Positions 1 to 7,278 of a DNA stretch of 64,000 nucleotides are shown here, piece by piece; the stretch's first letter is position 1; the number at the start of each line of letters is the position of its first letter. The translations under genes and the position numbers were made by a program. The notes under the pieces were generated by a model. The model was given only the letters and a program-made list of their open reading frames with translations, was not told where the DNA came from and searched no databases. Source of the DNA: Streptomyces luteolifulvus. Lineage in GTDB: Bacteria > Actinomycetota > Actinomycetes > Streptomycetales > Streptomycetaceae. The stretch lies in assembly GCF_008806595.1 (NCBI RefSeq), contig NZ_VZRB01000021.1:97618-161617 (forward strand), in the 5' to 3' direction.

Positions 1-391
1 GTCCAGCGGCTCCCACGCGAACAGCAATGCCACCGCCGTGTGGCAGTGGGTCCTGTGGGCGGAGGGCGTGAAGGAGTCGAACGGCACGCGCTACGACCAG
101 TCCGACATCGACTGCCAGTTCGGCCCCAACACGACCTACGCCACCAAGGACCTCCAGACCCGCTGGGGCCTGATCGTCGACGGCAAGGTCGGCAAGCAGA
201 CCTTCGGCACTTTCGACAGCTTCCTGGAGCTGGGCAGTGACGGACGGACCATCACCTACCACGGCGACTACTTCGACGGCTACACGCACAAGTTCACGCT
301 GAAGCGCATCAGCGGCAAGTACTACGTCAAGGACCCTGGCTCCGGTAAGGGCTGGAAGGGCGCGTACTACCACAGCAAGACCGCCTGCTGA
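1..391 (+). CDS. C-terminal part of a peptidoglycan-binding-domain protein (5' truncated by window)
   Basis: The reading frame is open from base 2 and ends at a TGA at 389-391, so the N-terminus lies outside the window. The segment NTTYATKDLQTRWGLIVDGK followed by VGKQTFGTF is a typical PG_binding_1 repeat: a helix ending in Q-x3-GL, then VDG-x-VG-x-x-T. The remaining 60 or so residues are rich in Gly, Tyr and Lys and match nothing I can name. Such proteins are usually secreted and bind the cell wall; any signal peptide would be upstream. A GC-rich inverted repeat follows at 416-464. Confidence 0.65.
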   Translation, partial: SSGSHANSNATAVWQWVLWAEGVKESNGTRYDQSDIDCQFGPNTTYATKDLQTRWGLIVDGKVGKQTFGTFDSFLELGSDGRTITYHGDYFDGYTHKFTLKRISGKYYVKDPGSGKGWKGAYYHSKTAC

Positions 392-415
392 TCCTGCGGG
401 CTTCCGACAGACGCC

Positions 416-464
416 GGGGCGGCCCGTCGCGACCGCGTGGAACGCGACCGCGGCGGGCCGCCCC
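416..464. terminator. Bidirectional hairpin between convergent genes
   Basis: Perfect 11-bp arms, GGGGCGGCCCG (416-426) and CGGGCCGCCCC (454-464), enclose a loop with its own small stem (cgcg-tggaa-cgcg). It lies between the end of the wall-binding protein gene and the end of dapD, the expected place for a shared terminator. There is no T-run, as is common in high-GC actinomycetes. Confidence 0.65.
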
Positions 465-488
465 CACGTTCGTCACGGCCGCCGGTGA

Positions 489-1478
489 TCAGTTGTGGGC
501 GTGCAGGACCTCGTTCAGGCCGCCCCAGACAGCGTTGTTCGGGCGGGCCTCGACCGTGCCGGTGACCGAGTTGCGGCGGAAGAGGATGTTGGAGGCACCG
601 GACAGTTCGCGGGCCTTGACGATCTGGCCGTCGGGCATGGTGACCCGGGTGCCGGCCGTGACGTACAGACCCGCCTCGACGACGCACTCGTCGCCGAGCG
701 CGATCCCGACGCCCGCCTCGGCGCCGATCAGGCAGCGCTCGCCGATGGTGATGCGGACGTTGCCGCCGCCGGACAGGGTGCCCATGGTGGAGGCGCCGCC
801 GCCGATGTCCGAGCCGTCACCGATCAGCACACCGGCCGAGATACGGCCCTCGACCATCGACGTGCCGAGCGTGCCGGCGTTGAAGTTGACGAAGCCCTCG
901 TGCATGACCGTGGTGCCCGAGGCGAGGTGCGCGCCGAGGCGGACCCGGTCGGCGTCGGCGATGCGGACGCCCTTGGGCGCGACGTAGTCGGTCATCCGCG
1001 GGAACTTGTCCACCGAGGTCACCTGGAGGTGCAGTCCCTCGGCGCGGGCGTTCAGCCGGACCTTCTCGATGTCGTCGACGGCGACCGGGCCGAGCGAGGT
1101 CCAGGCGACATTGGCGAGGAGGCCGAAGATGCCGTCCAGGCTCTGGCCGTGCGGCTGGACCAGACGGTGCGAGAGGAGGTGGAGGCGCAGATAGGCGTCG
1201 TGCGTGTCGATCGGCTTCTCGTCGAGCGAGGAGATGACCGTACGGACCGCGACGACCTCGACGCCTCGGCGGGCGTCCGGCCCGATCGCCTTCGCGGCAC
1301 CCTCACCGAGCAGTTCCACGGCCTTCTCGGCGGTCAGCCGCTCGGTACCGGCGGGCCCGGGCTCGGCGGTGAGCTCGGGCGCGGGGAACCAGGTGTCGAG
1401 GACGGTGCCGTCGGCGGCGACGGTGGCGAGCCCGGCGGCAACGGCGCCGGTGGTACGAGGAGCAGTCGTGTCGGTCAT
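489..1478 (-). CDS. dapD: 2,3,4,5-tetrahydropyridine-2,6-dicarboxylate N-succinyltransferase
   Basis: Succinyl-CoA-dependent step of the succinylase branch of lysine/meso-diaminopimelate synthesis, cytoplasmic. The 329-residue protein is the long actinobacterial form of DapD. The second half is a left-handed beta-helix of hexapeptide repeats (for example RISAGVLIGDGSDIGGGAST and ITIGERCLIGAEAGVGIALG), ending near NILFRRNSVTG. The ATG at 1478 has a TAGGTT -10-like hexamer (minus strand, 1485-1490) only six bases upstream, so transcription may start at or next to the ATG (leaderless). It stands alone, convergent with the gene at the left edge. Confidence 0.93.
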   Translation of the reverse strand: MTDTTAPRTTGAVAAGLATVAADGTVLDTWFPAPELTAEPGPAGTERLTAEKAVELLGEGAAKAIGPDARRGVEVVAVRTVISSLDEKPIDTHDAYLRLHLLSHRLVQPHGQSLDGIFGLLANVAWTSLGPVAVDDIEKVRLNARAEGLHLQVTSVDKFPRMTDYVAPKGVRIADADRVRLGAHLASGTTVMHEGFVNFNAGTLGTSMVEGRISAGVLIGDGSDIGGGASTMGTLSGGGNVRITIGERCLIGAEAGVGIALGDECVVEAGLYVTAGTRVTMPDGQIVKARELSGASNILFRRNSVTGTVEARPNNAVWGGLNEVLHAHN

Positions 1479-1556
1479 GAGGGCAACCTAACCGCCCGGA
1501 GGCCACGGAGGCCAACCACCGGCGGGGCCGTCTCAGGTGCCGGGCGGTATCTCGGA

Positions 1557-1640
1557 CGTGGGGTGGCGCCTCGGGTGCCGGGTGGCGCCTCGGGCGTGGG
1601 GTGGCGCCTCGGGTGCCGGGCGGTGCCGGAAGGTGTCCCA
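1557..1640. repeat. Tandem repeat, about 38-bp period
   Basis: The block GTGGGGTGGCGCCTCGGG plus TGCCGGGTGGCGCCTCGGGC is followed at once by a second near-identical copy that then degenerates. The core GGTGGCGCCTCGGG occurs three times. GGCGCC is self-complementary, so each unit can pair with the others. It is noncoding as far as I can tell. Confidence 0.7.
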
Positions 1641-1715
1641 GGTTCCGAGGCATGTCTCAGGTGCGGAGCGGTGTGTCTGGTAGCGGGCGGCACTTCTCGG
1701 CGCCGGTCGGCATCA

Positions 1716-1785
1716 CTCAGCCCGTCCGGCGTTTGAGGACGAGGCCGTCCAGGCCGAAATGGAGGTCTGGGGGCGCAGCCCCCAG
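1716..1785. repeat. Dispersed Streptomyces intergenic repeat with terminator-like hairpin
   Basis: The string CAGCCCGTCCGGCGTTTGAG, then gacgaggcc, then CTGGGGGC-gca-GCCCCCAG, is a sequence I recognise as occurring after many genes in Streptomyces genomes. The terminal 8-bp perfect stem with a 3-base loop is at 1767-1785, just downstream of the TetR gene on the minus strand, so it can serve as its terminator. Copy number in this genome cannot be judged from one window. Confidence 0.65.
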
Positions 1786-1801
1786 CAGCGGCAGCGCCCC
1801 G

Positions 1802-2341
1802 CTAGCCAGGAATGACCCGCGCCAGCACCTCCCGCGAGGACTCCTCGTCGTACGACCCGCCCGTCAGCAGGACCTGCAGACAGATGCCGTCCATCAGCGC
1901 GACCAGCGCCCGCGCGGTGACGGGGTCCGTGCGCCGCGAGATGCGCTCGGCGAGGTCCTCCGCCCACTCCGCGGCGACGGGACGCAGGGCGGGCCGGCGC
2001 AGGGCCGCGAGATAGAGCTCGTACTCCAGCTCGACCCCCGTACGGTCGCCCGCGAGCCACTCGCCCATCCAGCCGGCCAGCTCCGAAGCCAGGTCGGCGT
2101 CCGCGTTCTCCAGGCCCCCGCGGGCCGCGATCACCTTGGCGAAGCCCTCGTTGGCCTGCCGCAACGCGGCGACCATCAGCTCGTCGAGGGTCTTGAAGTG
2201 ATACGTCGTGGAGCCGAGCGGCACATCGGCCTCGGCCGCGACGGAGCGGTGGGTCAGCCCGGCAAGCCCCTTCTCCCCGACGACCCGGATCGCGGCGTCG
2301 ATGATCCGCTGCCGCCGCTCGGGGTCGTAACGCCGGGCCAT
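1802..2341 (-). CDS. TetR-family transcriptional regulator
   Basis: The 179-residue protein has an N-terminal helix-turn-helix at about residues 10-50 (IIDAAIRVVGEKGLAGLTHR, then SVAAEADVPLGSTTYHF), the classic TetR_N pattern ending in YYHF-like YHFKT. The C-terminal two thirds are helical and would bind ligand. Its ATG overlaps the stop of the upstream efflux gene in a TGATG, so the two are translationally coupled. The likely role is ligand-sensing repressor of the SMR pump and itself, acting at the inverted repeat on the pump's start codon. Confidence 0.9.
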   Translation of the reverse strand: MARRYDPERRQRIIDAAIRVVGEKGLAGLTHRSVAAEADVPLGSTTYHFKTLDELMVAALRQANEGFAKVIAARGGLENADADLASELAGWMGEWLAGDRTGVELEYELYLAALRRPALRPVAAEWAEDLAERISRRTDPVTARALVALMDGICLQVLLTGGSYDEESSREVLARVIPG

Positions 2342-2661
2342 CAGTGCGCACCCCCCATGTTCAGCACCACGACCCCGACGATGATCAGCGCGATCCCGAA
2401 AGCCTTGGTCGTCGTCATCCCCTCGCCGAGGAACATCATCCCTATCGTGGCGATGGCCGCGGTCCCGACACCGGACCAGATCGCGTACGCGGTTCCGACG
2501 GACACGGTCTTCAGGGTCTGCGCGAGCAGCACGAAGGAGAGGGCGTAGCCGAGGACGGTCAGCAGCGAGGGCACGGCCCTGCTGAAGCCGTCGCTGTACT
2601 TCATGGCGGTGGTGGCTCCCACCTCAGCGCCGATGGCTACGGCGAGCAACAGGTATCCCAT
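2341..2661 (-). CDS. Small multidrug resistance (SMR) family efflux protein
   Basis: 106 residues with four predicted membrane helices, typical of the SMR family (QacE/EmrE/SugE type), which exports cationic compounds by proton exchange as an antiparallel dimer. The essential glutamate of helix 1 is at residue 13 (AIGAEVGATTAMKYSDGF), matching EmrE Glu14, and the YAIWSGVGTA segment of helix 3 is conserved. I chose ATG 2661; a start nine codons further upstream would run through the operator-like palindrome. It is first in a two-gene operon with the TetR gene. Confidence 0.92.
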   Translation of the reverse strand: MGYLLLAVAIGAEVGATTAMKYSDGFSRAVPSLLTVLGYALSFVLLAQTLKTVSVGTAYAIWSGVGTAAIATIGMMFLGEGMTTTKAFGIALIIVGVVVLNMGGAH

Positions 2662-2680
2662 GTGTACTAGCGTACATAAC
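2659..2680 (-). promoter_or_regulatory. Operator-like inverted repeat on the SMR pump start
   Basis: TGTAC-tagc-GTACA (2663-2676) is a perfect inverted repeat directly abutting the pump ATG. On the coding strand the region reads GTTATGTACGCTAGTACAC followed by ATG, so the palindrome covers the place where an RNA polymerase -10 box and start would be. It is the obvious binding site for the co-transcribed TetR protein (inference). Confidence 0.6.
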
Positions 2681-2690
2681 GCAGCCATGA

Positions 2691-2708
2691 CAACGTCCGA
2701 GAACGTTG
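2691..2708. repeat. Inverted repeat CAACGT-N6-ACGTTG
   Basis: Perfect 6-bp arms, CAACGT (2691-2696) and ACGTTG (2703-2708), lie between the SMR promoter and the suf terminator. It could be a second operator or part of a weak hairpin. Nothing else in the 2662-2744 interval is recognisable. Confidence 0.4.
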
Positions 2709-2744
2709 CAGAAGCCGCTCTCCTCCTCGGTCGCCTGCACGCGA

Positions 2745-2773
2745 AACGGCGACGTCCGTCGGACGTCGCCGTT
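2745..2773 (-). terminator. Terminator of the suf operon
   Basis: Perfect 13-bp arms, AACGGCGACGTCC and GGACGTCGCCGTT, with a 3-base loop, about 50 bp after the sufT stop on the minus strand. This is one of the strongest stem-loops in the window. Between it and sufT, bases 2781-2815 carry three 9-bp near-repeats of CCGATGagg. Confidence 0.8.
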
Positions 2774-2820
2774 CGTCTTCGACCGATGAGGCCGATGAAG
2801 CCGATGCGGCCGACGGGATC

Positions 2821-3153
2821 TCAGACGTTGAACCCGAGCGCCCGCAGCTGCTCCCGCCCGTCGTCCGTGATCTTGTCGGGGCCCCACGGCGGCATCCAGA
2901 CCCAGTTGATGCGGAGCTCGTTCACCAGGCCGTCCGTGGCGGACTTGGCCTGGTCCTCGATGACGTCCGTCAGCGGGCAGGCCGCCGAGGTCAGGGTCAT
3001 GTCGACGGTCGCGATGTTCGCGTCGTCGACATGGATGCCGTAGATCAGGCCCAGGTTGACGACGTCGATGCCCAGCTCGGGGTCGACGACGTCCATCAGG
3101 GCCTCGCGGAGCTCCTCCTCCGAGGCCGGCTTCATCTCCACGGTGTCACTCAT
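2821..3153 (-). CDS. sufT: Metal-sulfur cluster assembly factor, MIP18/DUF59 family (SufT)
   Basis: 110 residues covering the whole DUF59 domain. DPELGIDVVNLGLIYGI (residues 24-40) and the later TSAACPL with Cys59 are the family signature. SufT proteins help maturation or delivery of Fe-S clusters to client enzymes in the cytoplasm. The ATG at 3153 sits in an ATGA overlap with the sufU stop, fixing the start and making it the last gene of the suf operon. The sequence ends in WVWMPPWGPDKITDDGREQL, usual for actinobacterial members. Confidence 0.9.
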   Translation of the reverse strand: MSDTVEMKPASEEELREALMDVVDPELGIDVVNLGLIYGIHVDDANIATVDMTLTSAACPLTDVIEDQAKSATDGLVNELRINWVWMPPWGPDKITDDGREQLRALGFNV

Positions 3154-3617
3154 GCCGTCTTCCTTTCGGCGTCGGCTCCGCCCAGCGCCTGGGCCGTCGC
3201 GTCCTTCCACGCCATCCAGCTCAGGAGGGCGCACTTCACCCGCGCCGGGTATTTGGAGACACCGGCGAACGCGACCGCGTCCTCCAGCACCTCCTCCATC
3301 GCGTCGTCGGGCTCGATCCGGCCCTTGGACTGCATCAGCTCCAGGAAGGTCTCCTGGATCTTCTGCGCCTGGGCCAGCTCCTTGCCGACGAGAAGGTCGT
3401 TCAGCACGGAGGCCGAGGCCTGGCTGATGGAACAGCCCTGGCCCTCGTACGAGACGTCGCTGATCGTCGTGCCGTCGTACTTCACCCGCAGCGTGATCTC
3501 GTCGCCGCACGTCGGGTTGACGTGGTGCACCTCGGCGTCGCCATCCCTCAGACCACGCCCGTGCGGGTGCTTGTAGTGGTCCAGGATGACTTCCTGGTAC
3601 ATCGAATCCAGCTTCAT
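3150..3617 (-). CDS. sufU: Fe-S cluster assembly sulfur-transfer protein SufU
   Basis: 155 residues, IscU/SufU fold. The three conserved cysteines and the aspartate are present: Cys37 and Asp39 in NPTCGDE, Cys62 in EGQGCSIS, Cys129 in RVKCALL. In Gram-positive bacteria SufU binds zinc and accepts persulfide sulfur from SufS rather than acting as the scaffold. The insertion between the first and second cysteine blocks matches SufU rather than IscU. Start ATG 3617, MKLDSMYQEVILDHYK; its stop overlaps the sufT start by four bases. Confidence 0.95.
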   Translation of the reverse strand: MKLDSMYQEVILDHYKHPHGRGLRDGDAEVHHVNPTCGDEITLRVKYDGTTISDVSYEGQGCSISQASASVLNDLLVGKELAQAQKIQETFLELMQSKGRIEPDDAMEEVLEDAVAFAGVSKYPARVKCALLSWMAWKDATAQALGGADAERKTA

Positions 3618-3636
3618 GCGATCGCTCGCCAACCCC

Positions 3637-4905
3637 TCAGCCGAAGAAGTTCCGTACGTGCTCCAGGCCGTCGACCAGCACGTCGATCTCGGCCGGCGTG
3701 GAGTACAGATAGAACGACGCCCGCGTGGTCGCAGGAATTCCGTAGCGGAGGCAGACCGGCCGCGCACAGTGGTGGCCGACCCGGACCGCGATGCCCTGCT
3801 CGTCGAGGACCTGGCCCACGTCGTGCGGGTGGATGTCGCCGAGCGTGAAGGAGATCGCCGCGCCCCGGTCCTCCGCCGTGGTCGGGCCGATGATCCGCAG
3901 ATCGGGGACCTCGGTGAGCCGCTTCACCGCGTACTCGGTGAGTGCGTGCTCATGGGCGAGGATCTTGTCCATGCCGATCGAGTTGAGGTAGTCGATCGCC
4001 GCGCCGAGGCCGACCGCCTGCGCGATCGGTGGGGTGCCCGCCTCGAACTTGTGGGGCGCCGGGGCGTAGGTCGAGGAGTGCATCGACACCGTCTCGATCA
4101 TCTCGCCGCCGCCCAGGAACGGGGGCAGGTCCTCCAGGAGCTCCTGGCGGCCCCACAGGACGCCGATGCCCGTGGGCCCGCACATCTTGTGGCCGGTGAA
4201 GGCCACGAAGTCGGCCTGGAGGGCCTGCACGTCCAGCGGCATGTGCGGCGCGGCCTGCGAGGCGTCGATGCAGACCAGCGCACCGACCTCCTGCGCCCGG
4301 CGCACTATCGCCTCGACCGGGTTGATCGTGCCGAGGATGTTGGACACCAGAACGAAGGAGACGATCTTCGTCTTCTCCGTGATGATCTCGTCGATGTCGG
4401 ACAGGTCGAGACGGCCGTCGTCGGTCAGGCCGAACCACTTCAGCTTCGCGCCCGTGCGCTGCGACAGCAGCTGCCACGGCACGATGTTGGAGTGGTGCTC
4501 CATCTCCGTGATGACGATCTCGGTGTCGGAGTCCACACGGTAGGGCTCGTCGGCCCAGCCCAGCATGTTCGCCACGAGGTTCAGCGACTCCGAGGCGTTC
4601 TTGGTGAAGATCACCTCGTCGCGGCTGGGCGCGTTGATGAAGTCCGCGACCTTGTCGCGCGCGCCCTCGTACAGCGCCGTGGCCTCCTCGGCGAGGACGT
4701 GCACGCCACGGTGGACGTTGGCGTTGTGCTGCTCGTAGTACTCGGAGAGCACGTCGAGCACCTGGCGCGGTGTCTGCGAGGTCGCCGCGTTGTCCAGGTA
4801 CACCAGCTTCTTGCCGTCGTGGACCAGACGGTCCAGGACGGGGAAGTCCTTGCGGATCGCCTCGGTGTCGAGGAGGCCGGGGAGCCCATGGCGGGAAGGG
4901 GTCAC
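3637..4905 (-). CDS. sufS: Cysteine desulfurase SufS
   Basis: PLP-dependent class V aminotransferase-fold enzyme that takes sulfur from cysteine and passes it to SufU. In the 422-residue product the PLP lysine is Lys240 (AFTGHKMCGPTG) and the persulfide cysteine is Cys380 (RVGHHCARPVCLRYG), in the short-loop context of type II desulfurases. The start is a GTG at 4905 inside a GTGA overlap with the sufC stop. It is conventional in length and sequence, 19 bp upstream of sufU. Confidence 0.97.
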   Translation of the reverse strand: MTPSRHGLPGLLDTEAIRKDFPVLDRLVHDGKKLVYLDNAATSQTPRQVLDVLSEYYEQHNANVHRGVHVLAEEATALYEGARDKVADFINAPSRDEVIFTKNASESLNLVANMLGWADEPYRVDSDTEIVITEMEHHSNIVPWQLLSQRTGAKLKWFGLTDDGRLDLSDIDEIITEKTKIVSFVLVSNILGTINPVEAIVRRAQEVGALVCIDASQAAPHMPLDVQALQADFVAFTGHKMCGPTGIGVLWGRQELLEDLPPFLGGGEMIETVSMHSSTYAPAPHKFEAGTPPIAQAVGLGAAIDYLNSIGMDKILAHEHALTEYAVKRLTEVPDLRIIGPTTAEDRGAAISFTLGDIHPHDVGQVLDEQGIAVRVGHHCARPVCLRYGIPATTRASFYLYSTPAEIDVLVDGLEHVRNFFG

Positions 4906-5666
4906 GCGGATGCGCCACCCTTCGTGTATGCCTCGTAGCCCTCGTCCTCCAGCTTGTCGGCGAGCTCGGCACCGCCGGACTCGACGATCCGGCCGCCGGA
5001 GAAGACATGGACGTGGTCGGGCTTGATGTAGCGCAGGATGCGCGTGTAGTGCGTGATCAGCAGGGTGCCGACCTCGCCGGTCCCGCGGACGCGGTTGACG
5101 CCCTCGGAGACGATGCGAAGGGCGTCGACGTCCAGACCGGAGTCCGTCTCGTCGAGGATCGCGATCTTCGGCTTGAGCAGTTCGAGCTGGAGGATCTCGT
5201 GGCGCTTCTTCTCACCGCCGGAGAAGCCCTCGTTGACGTTGCGCTCGGCGAAGGAGGGGTCCATGTTGAGGCGCTCCATGGCCTCCTTGACCTCCTTGAC
5301 CCAGGTGCGCAGCTTGGGGGCCTCGCCGCGGATGGCGGTGGCGGAGGTGCGCAGGAAGTTGGAGACCGAGACACCGGGGACCTCGACCGGGTACTGCATC
5401 GCCAGGAACAGGCCCGCGCGGGCGCGCTCGTCGACGGACATCTCCAGGACGTCCTCGCCGTCGAGCAGCACGGTGCCCTCGGTGATCGTGTACTTCGGGT
5501 GACCCGCGAGCGAGTAGGCGAGGGTCGACTTGCCGGAGCCGTTCGGGCCCATGATGGCGTGCGTCTCGCCCTGCTTCACGGTGAGGTCGACGCCCTTGAG
5601 GATCTCCTTCGTGGCGTTGTCGGCCTCGACGGTGACGTGCAGGTCTCGGATTTCAAGCGTTGCCAT
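4902..5666 (-). CDS. sufC: Fe-S cluster assembly ATPase SufC
   Basis: 254-residue ABC-type soluble ATPase of the SufBCD scaffold complex. Walker A GPNGSGKST is at residues 40-48, the ABC signature FSGGEKKR follows near residue 155, and Walker B is IAILDETDSGLDVDAL. The DE-T-DSGLD variant is diagnostic of SufC. It binds SufB and SufD and drives cluster assembly on them. Seven bases separate it from the upstream Rieske gene; its stop overlaps the sufS start. Confidence 0.97.
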   Translation of the reverse strand: MATLEIRDLHVTVEADNATKEILKGVDLTVKQGETHAIMGPNGSGKSTLAYSLAGHPKYTITEGTVLLDGEDVLEMSVDERARAGLFLAMQYPVEVPGVSVSNFLRTSATAIRGEAPKLRTWVKEVKEAMERLNMDPSFAERNVNEGFSGGEKKRHEILQLELLKPKIAILDETDSGLDVDALRIVSEGVNRVRGTGEVGTLLITHYTRILRYIKPDHVHVFSGGRIVESGGAELADKLEDEGYEAYTKGGASA

Positions 5667-5673
5667 GAATGCC

Positions 5674-6003
5674 TCAGGACTCCTGGGTGAGGGAGACGAA
5701 CACGTCGTCCCCTTCGATCTTTACGGGGTATACGGGGACCGGGCGCGTCGCGGGAAGGCCGGACGGCTTGCCGGTGCGGAGGTCGAAGCTGGAGCCGTGC
5801 AGCCAGCACTCGATCTGACAGTCCTCCACCTCGCCCTCGGAGAGCGAGACGTTCGCGTGCGAGCAGATGTCGAAGATGGCGAACACCTCCCCCTCGGTCT
5901 GCACGACCGAGACCGGCGTGCCGTCGAGTTCCACCCGCTTCGGGGTGCCCTCCTCCAGCTCGCTCAGCCCGCAGGCGCGTACGAACGTCGACGAGGCAGT
6001 CAT
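5674..6003 (-). CDS. Rieske-type [2Fe-2S] ferredoxin within the suf operon
   Basis: 109 residues forming a single Rieske domain: Cys47-x-His49 (CSHAN) and Cys66-x2-His69 (CWLHG) are the four cluster ligands. Such proteins resemble the ferredoxin component of ring-hydroxylating dioxygenases. A Rieske gene between sufD and sufC is usual in actinobacteria; a role as electron donor or as client in cluster assembly is inference. The ATG at 6003 lies in an ATGA overlap with the sufD stop. Confidence 0.92.
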   Translation of the reverse strand: MTASSTFVRACGLSELEEGTPKRVELDGTPVSVVQTEGEVFAIFDICSHANVSLSEGEVEDCQIECWLHGSSFDLRTGKPSGLPATRPVPVYPVKIEGDDVFVSLTQES

Positions 6004-7220
6004 CCGACCGATGCCTCCAGCTCCTCGTCGATCTTGGCGATGAGACGCTCCTCGATGTCCTCGACGCCGATCTGCTGGACCAGCTCGGCGAAGAAGCCAC
6101 GGACGACGAGACGGCGGGCCTCGTGCTCCGGGATGCCGCGGGCCATCAGGTAGAAGAGCTGCTCGTCGTCGAAGCGGCCGGTCGCGCTCGCGTGCCCGGC
6201 ACCGACGATCTCGCCGGTCTCGATCTCCAGGTTGGGCACGGAGTCGACCCGGGCGCCGTCGGTCAGCACCAGGTTGCGGTTCATCTCGTAGGTGTCCGTG
6301 CCCTCGGCCTTGGCCTCGATGAGCACGTCGCCGATCCACACCGCGTGGGCGTCGTCGCCCTGGAGCGCACCCTTGTAGGCGACGTTCGACTTGCAGTGCG
6401 GGGTGTTGTGGTCGACCAGCAGACGGTGCTCCTGGTGCTGGCCCGCGTCGGTGAAGTACAGGCCGAAGAGCTCGGCCTCGGCGCCGGTGCCGGCGTAGGA
6501 GACGCGCGGGTGCAGTCGTACGACGTCGCCGCCGAAGGTGACCACGAACGACTTGAAGGTGGCGTCCCGGCCGACCAGCGCGTTGTGCTGGCCCACGTGC
6601 ACGGCCTTGTCGTCCCAGTCCTGGACGGAGACGACGGTCAGCTTGGCGCCGTCGCCCAGGATGTAGTCGACGTTGGCGGCGAGCACCGCGTCACCGGTGT
6701 GGTCGATGACGACGACGGCCTCGGCGAAGGCGCCCAGCTCGATGATCTGGTGGCCGTAGGCGACCCCGCCCTCGCCGTGCACGGCGATACGGATCGGCTC
6801 GGTGAGCACCGCCTCCTTGGGGACGGTGACCACGCCGGCCTTCTCGAACGCCGAGTAGGCCTGGGCGGCGACACGGTCGACCGGGGTGCCCGCCCTGCCG
6901 AGCCGTGCGTCGTCGCGGCCGACGGTCTCGACGGTGACGCCCTCGGGGGCCCGGACGTCGACCTTTACGCCCTCGCCGGTCGCGACGGCGGTGCCGTCGT
7001 GCAGGCCGCGCAGCCGCTCCAGCGGGGTGAACCGCCACTCCTCCTCGCGGCCGTGCGGGACCGGGAAGTCCGCCACGTCGAAGGACGGGGGCGCGCTCAT
7101 GCGCGTGGCGACGGTCGACTCGGCGGCCACCGCGATCTGGCCCGCGGTGGTGGAGCCCAGCGGTGGGGGTCCCCCCGCTCGAACGGAGTTGAGAGTGGGG
7201 GAGTTCTGAGCCTCAGCCAT
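6000..7220 (-). CDS. sufD: Fe-S cluster assembly protein SufD (with N-terminal repeat-derived insert)
   Basis: 406 residues, beta-helix SufBD-fold subunit of the SufBCD scaffold. PVPHGREEEWRFTPLERL near residues 50-70 and the C-terminal RGIPEHEARRLVVRGFFAEL match SufD. The unusual part is the N-terminus: after MAEAQN come 16 residues, SPTLNSVRAGGPPPLG, encoded by a GC-rich hairpin sequence (7159-7204) that looks like a dispersed Streptomyces repeat inserted in frame. From memory, related SufD proteins go almost directly from MAEAQN to GSTTAG. The insert precedes the folded domain and should be tolerated. Confidence 0.95.
   Translation of the reverse strand: MAEAQNSPTLNSVRAGGPPPLGSTTAGQIAVAAESTVATRMSAPPSFDVADFPVPHGREEEWRFTPLERLRGLHDGTAVATGEGVKVDVRAPEGVTVETVGRDDARLGRAGTPVDRVAAQAYSAFEKAGVVTVPKEAVLTEPIRIAVHGEGGVAYGHQIIELGAFAEAVVVIDHTGDAVLAANVDYILGDGAKLTVVSVQDWDDKAVHVGQHNALVGRDATFKSFVVTFGGDVVRLHPRVSYAGTGAEAELFGLYFTDAGQHQEHRLLVDHNTPHCKSNVAYKGALQGDDAHAVWIGDVLIEAKAEGTDTYEMNRNLVLTDGARVDSVPNLEIETGEIVGAGHASATGRFDDEQLFYLMARGIPEHEARRLVVRGFFAELVQQIGVEDIEERLIAKIDEELEASVG
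7159..7204. repeat. Dispersed GC-rich repeat inserted in the sufD 5' end
   Basis: On the sufD coding strand it reads CTCCCCCACTCTCAACTCC, then GTTCGAGCGGGGGGACCCCC, then accgct. I recognise the pattern CTCCCCCACTC...GCTCGAGCGGGGGGACCCCC as an abundant small interspersed repeat of Streptomyces genomes, normally intergenic. It contains a self-complementary G-run/C-run block. Here it contributes residues 7-22 of SufD. Confidence 0.65.
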
Positions 7221-7278
7221 GGCTGTCGTAATGCTCGCTTTCTTACGTGAGTGGCTTGATGGGGACTGCGGCCGGGGG

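Larger units (their letters stand above)
1479..1801. other. 323-bp gene-free interval with repeats
   Basis: Between dapD and the TetR gene I find no credible coding frame. From left to right it holds the putative dapD promoter, a short tandem repeat (1557-1640), a degenerate Gly/Arg-type GC-rich stretch, and a dispersed Streptomyces repeat ending in a strong hairpin (1716-1785). Confidence 0.7.

Noticed and set aside
1479..1560. A lysine riboswitch before dapD
   Set aside because: The predicted transcript starts at or next to the ATG, and no leader resembling the lysine-riboswitch core is present.
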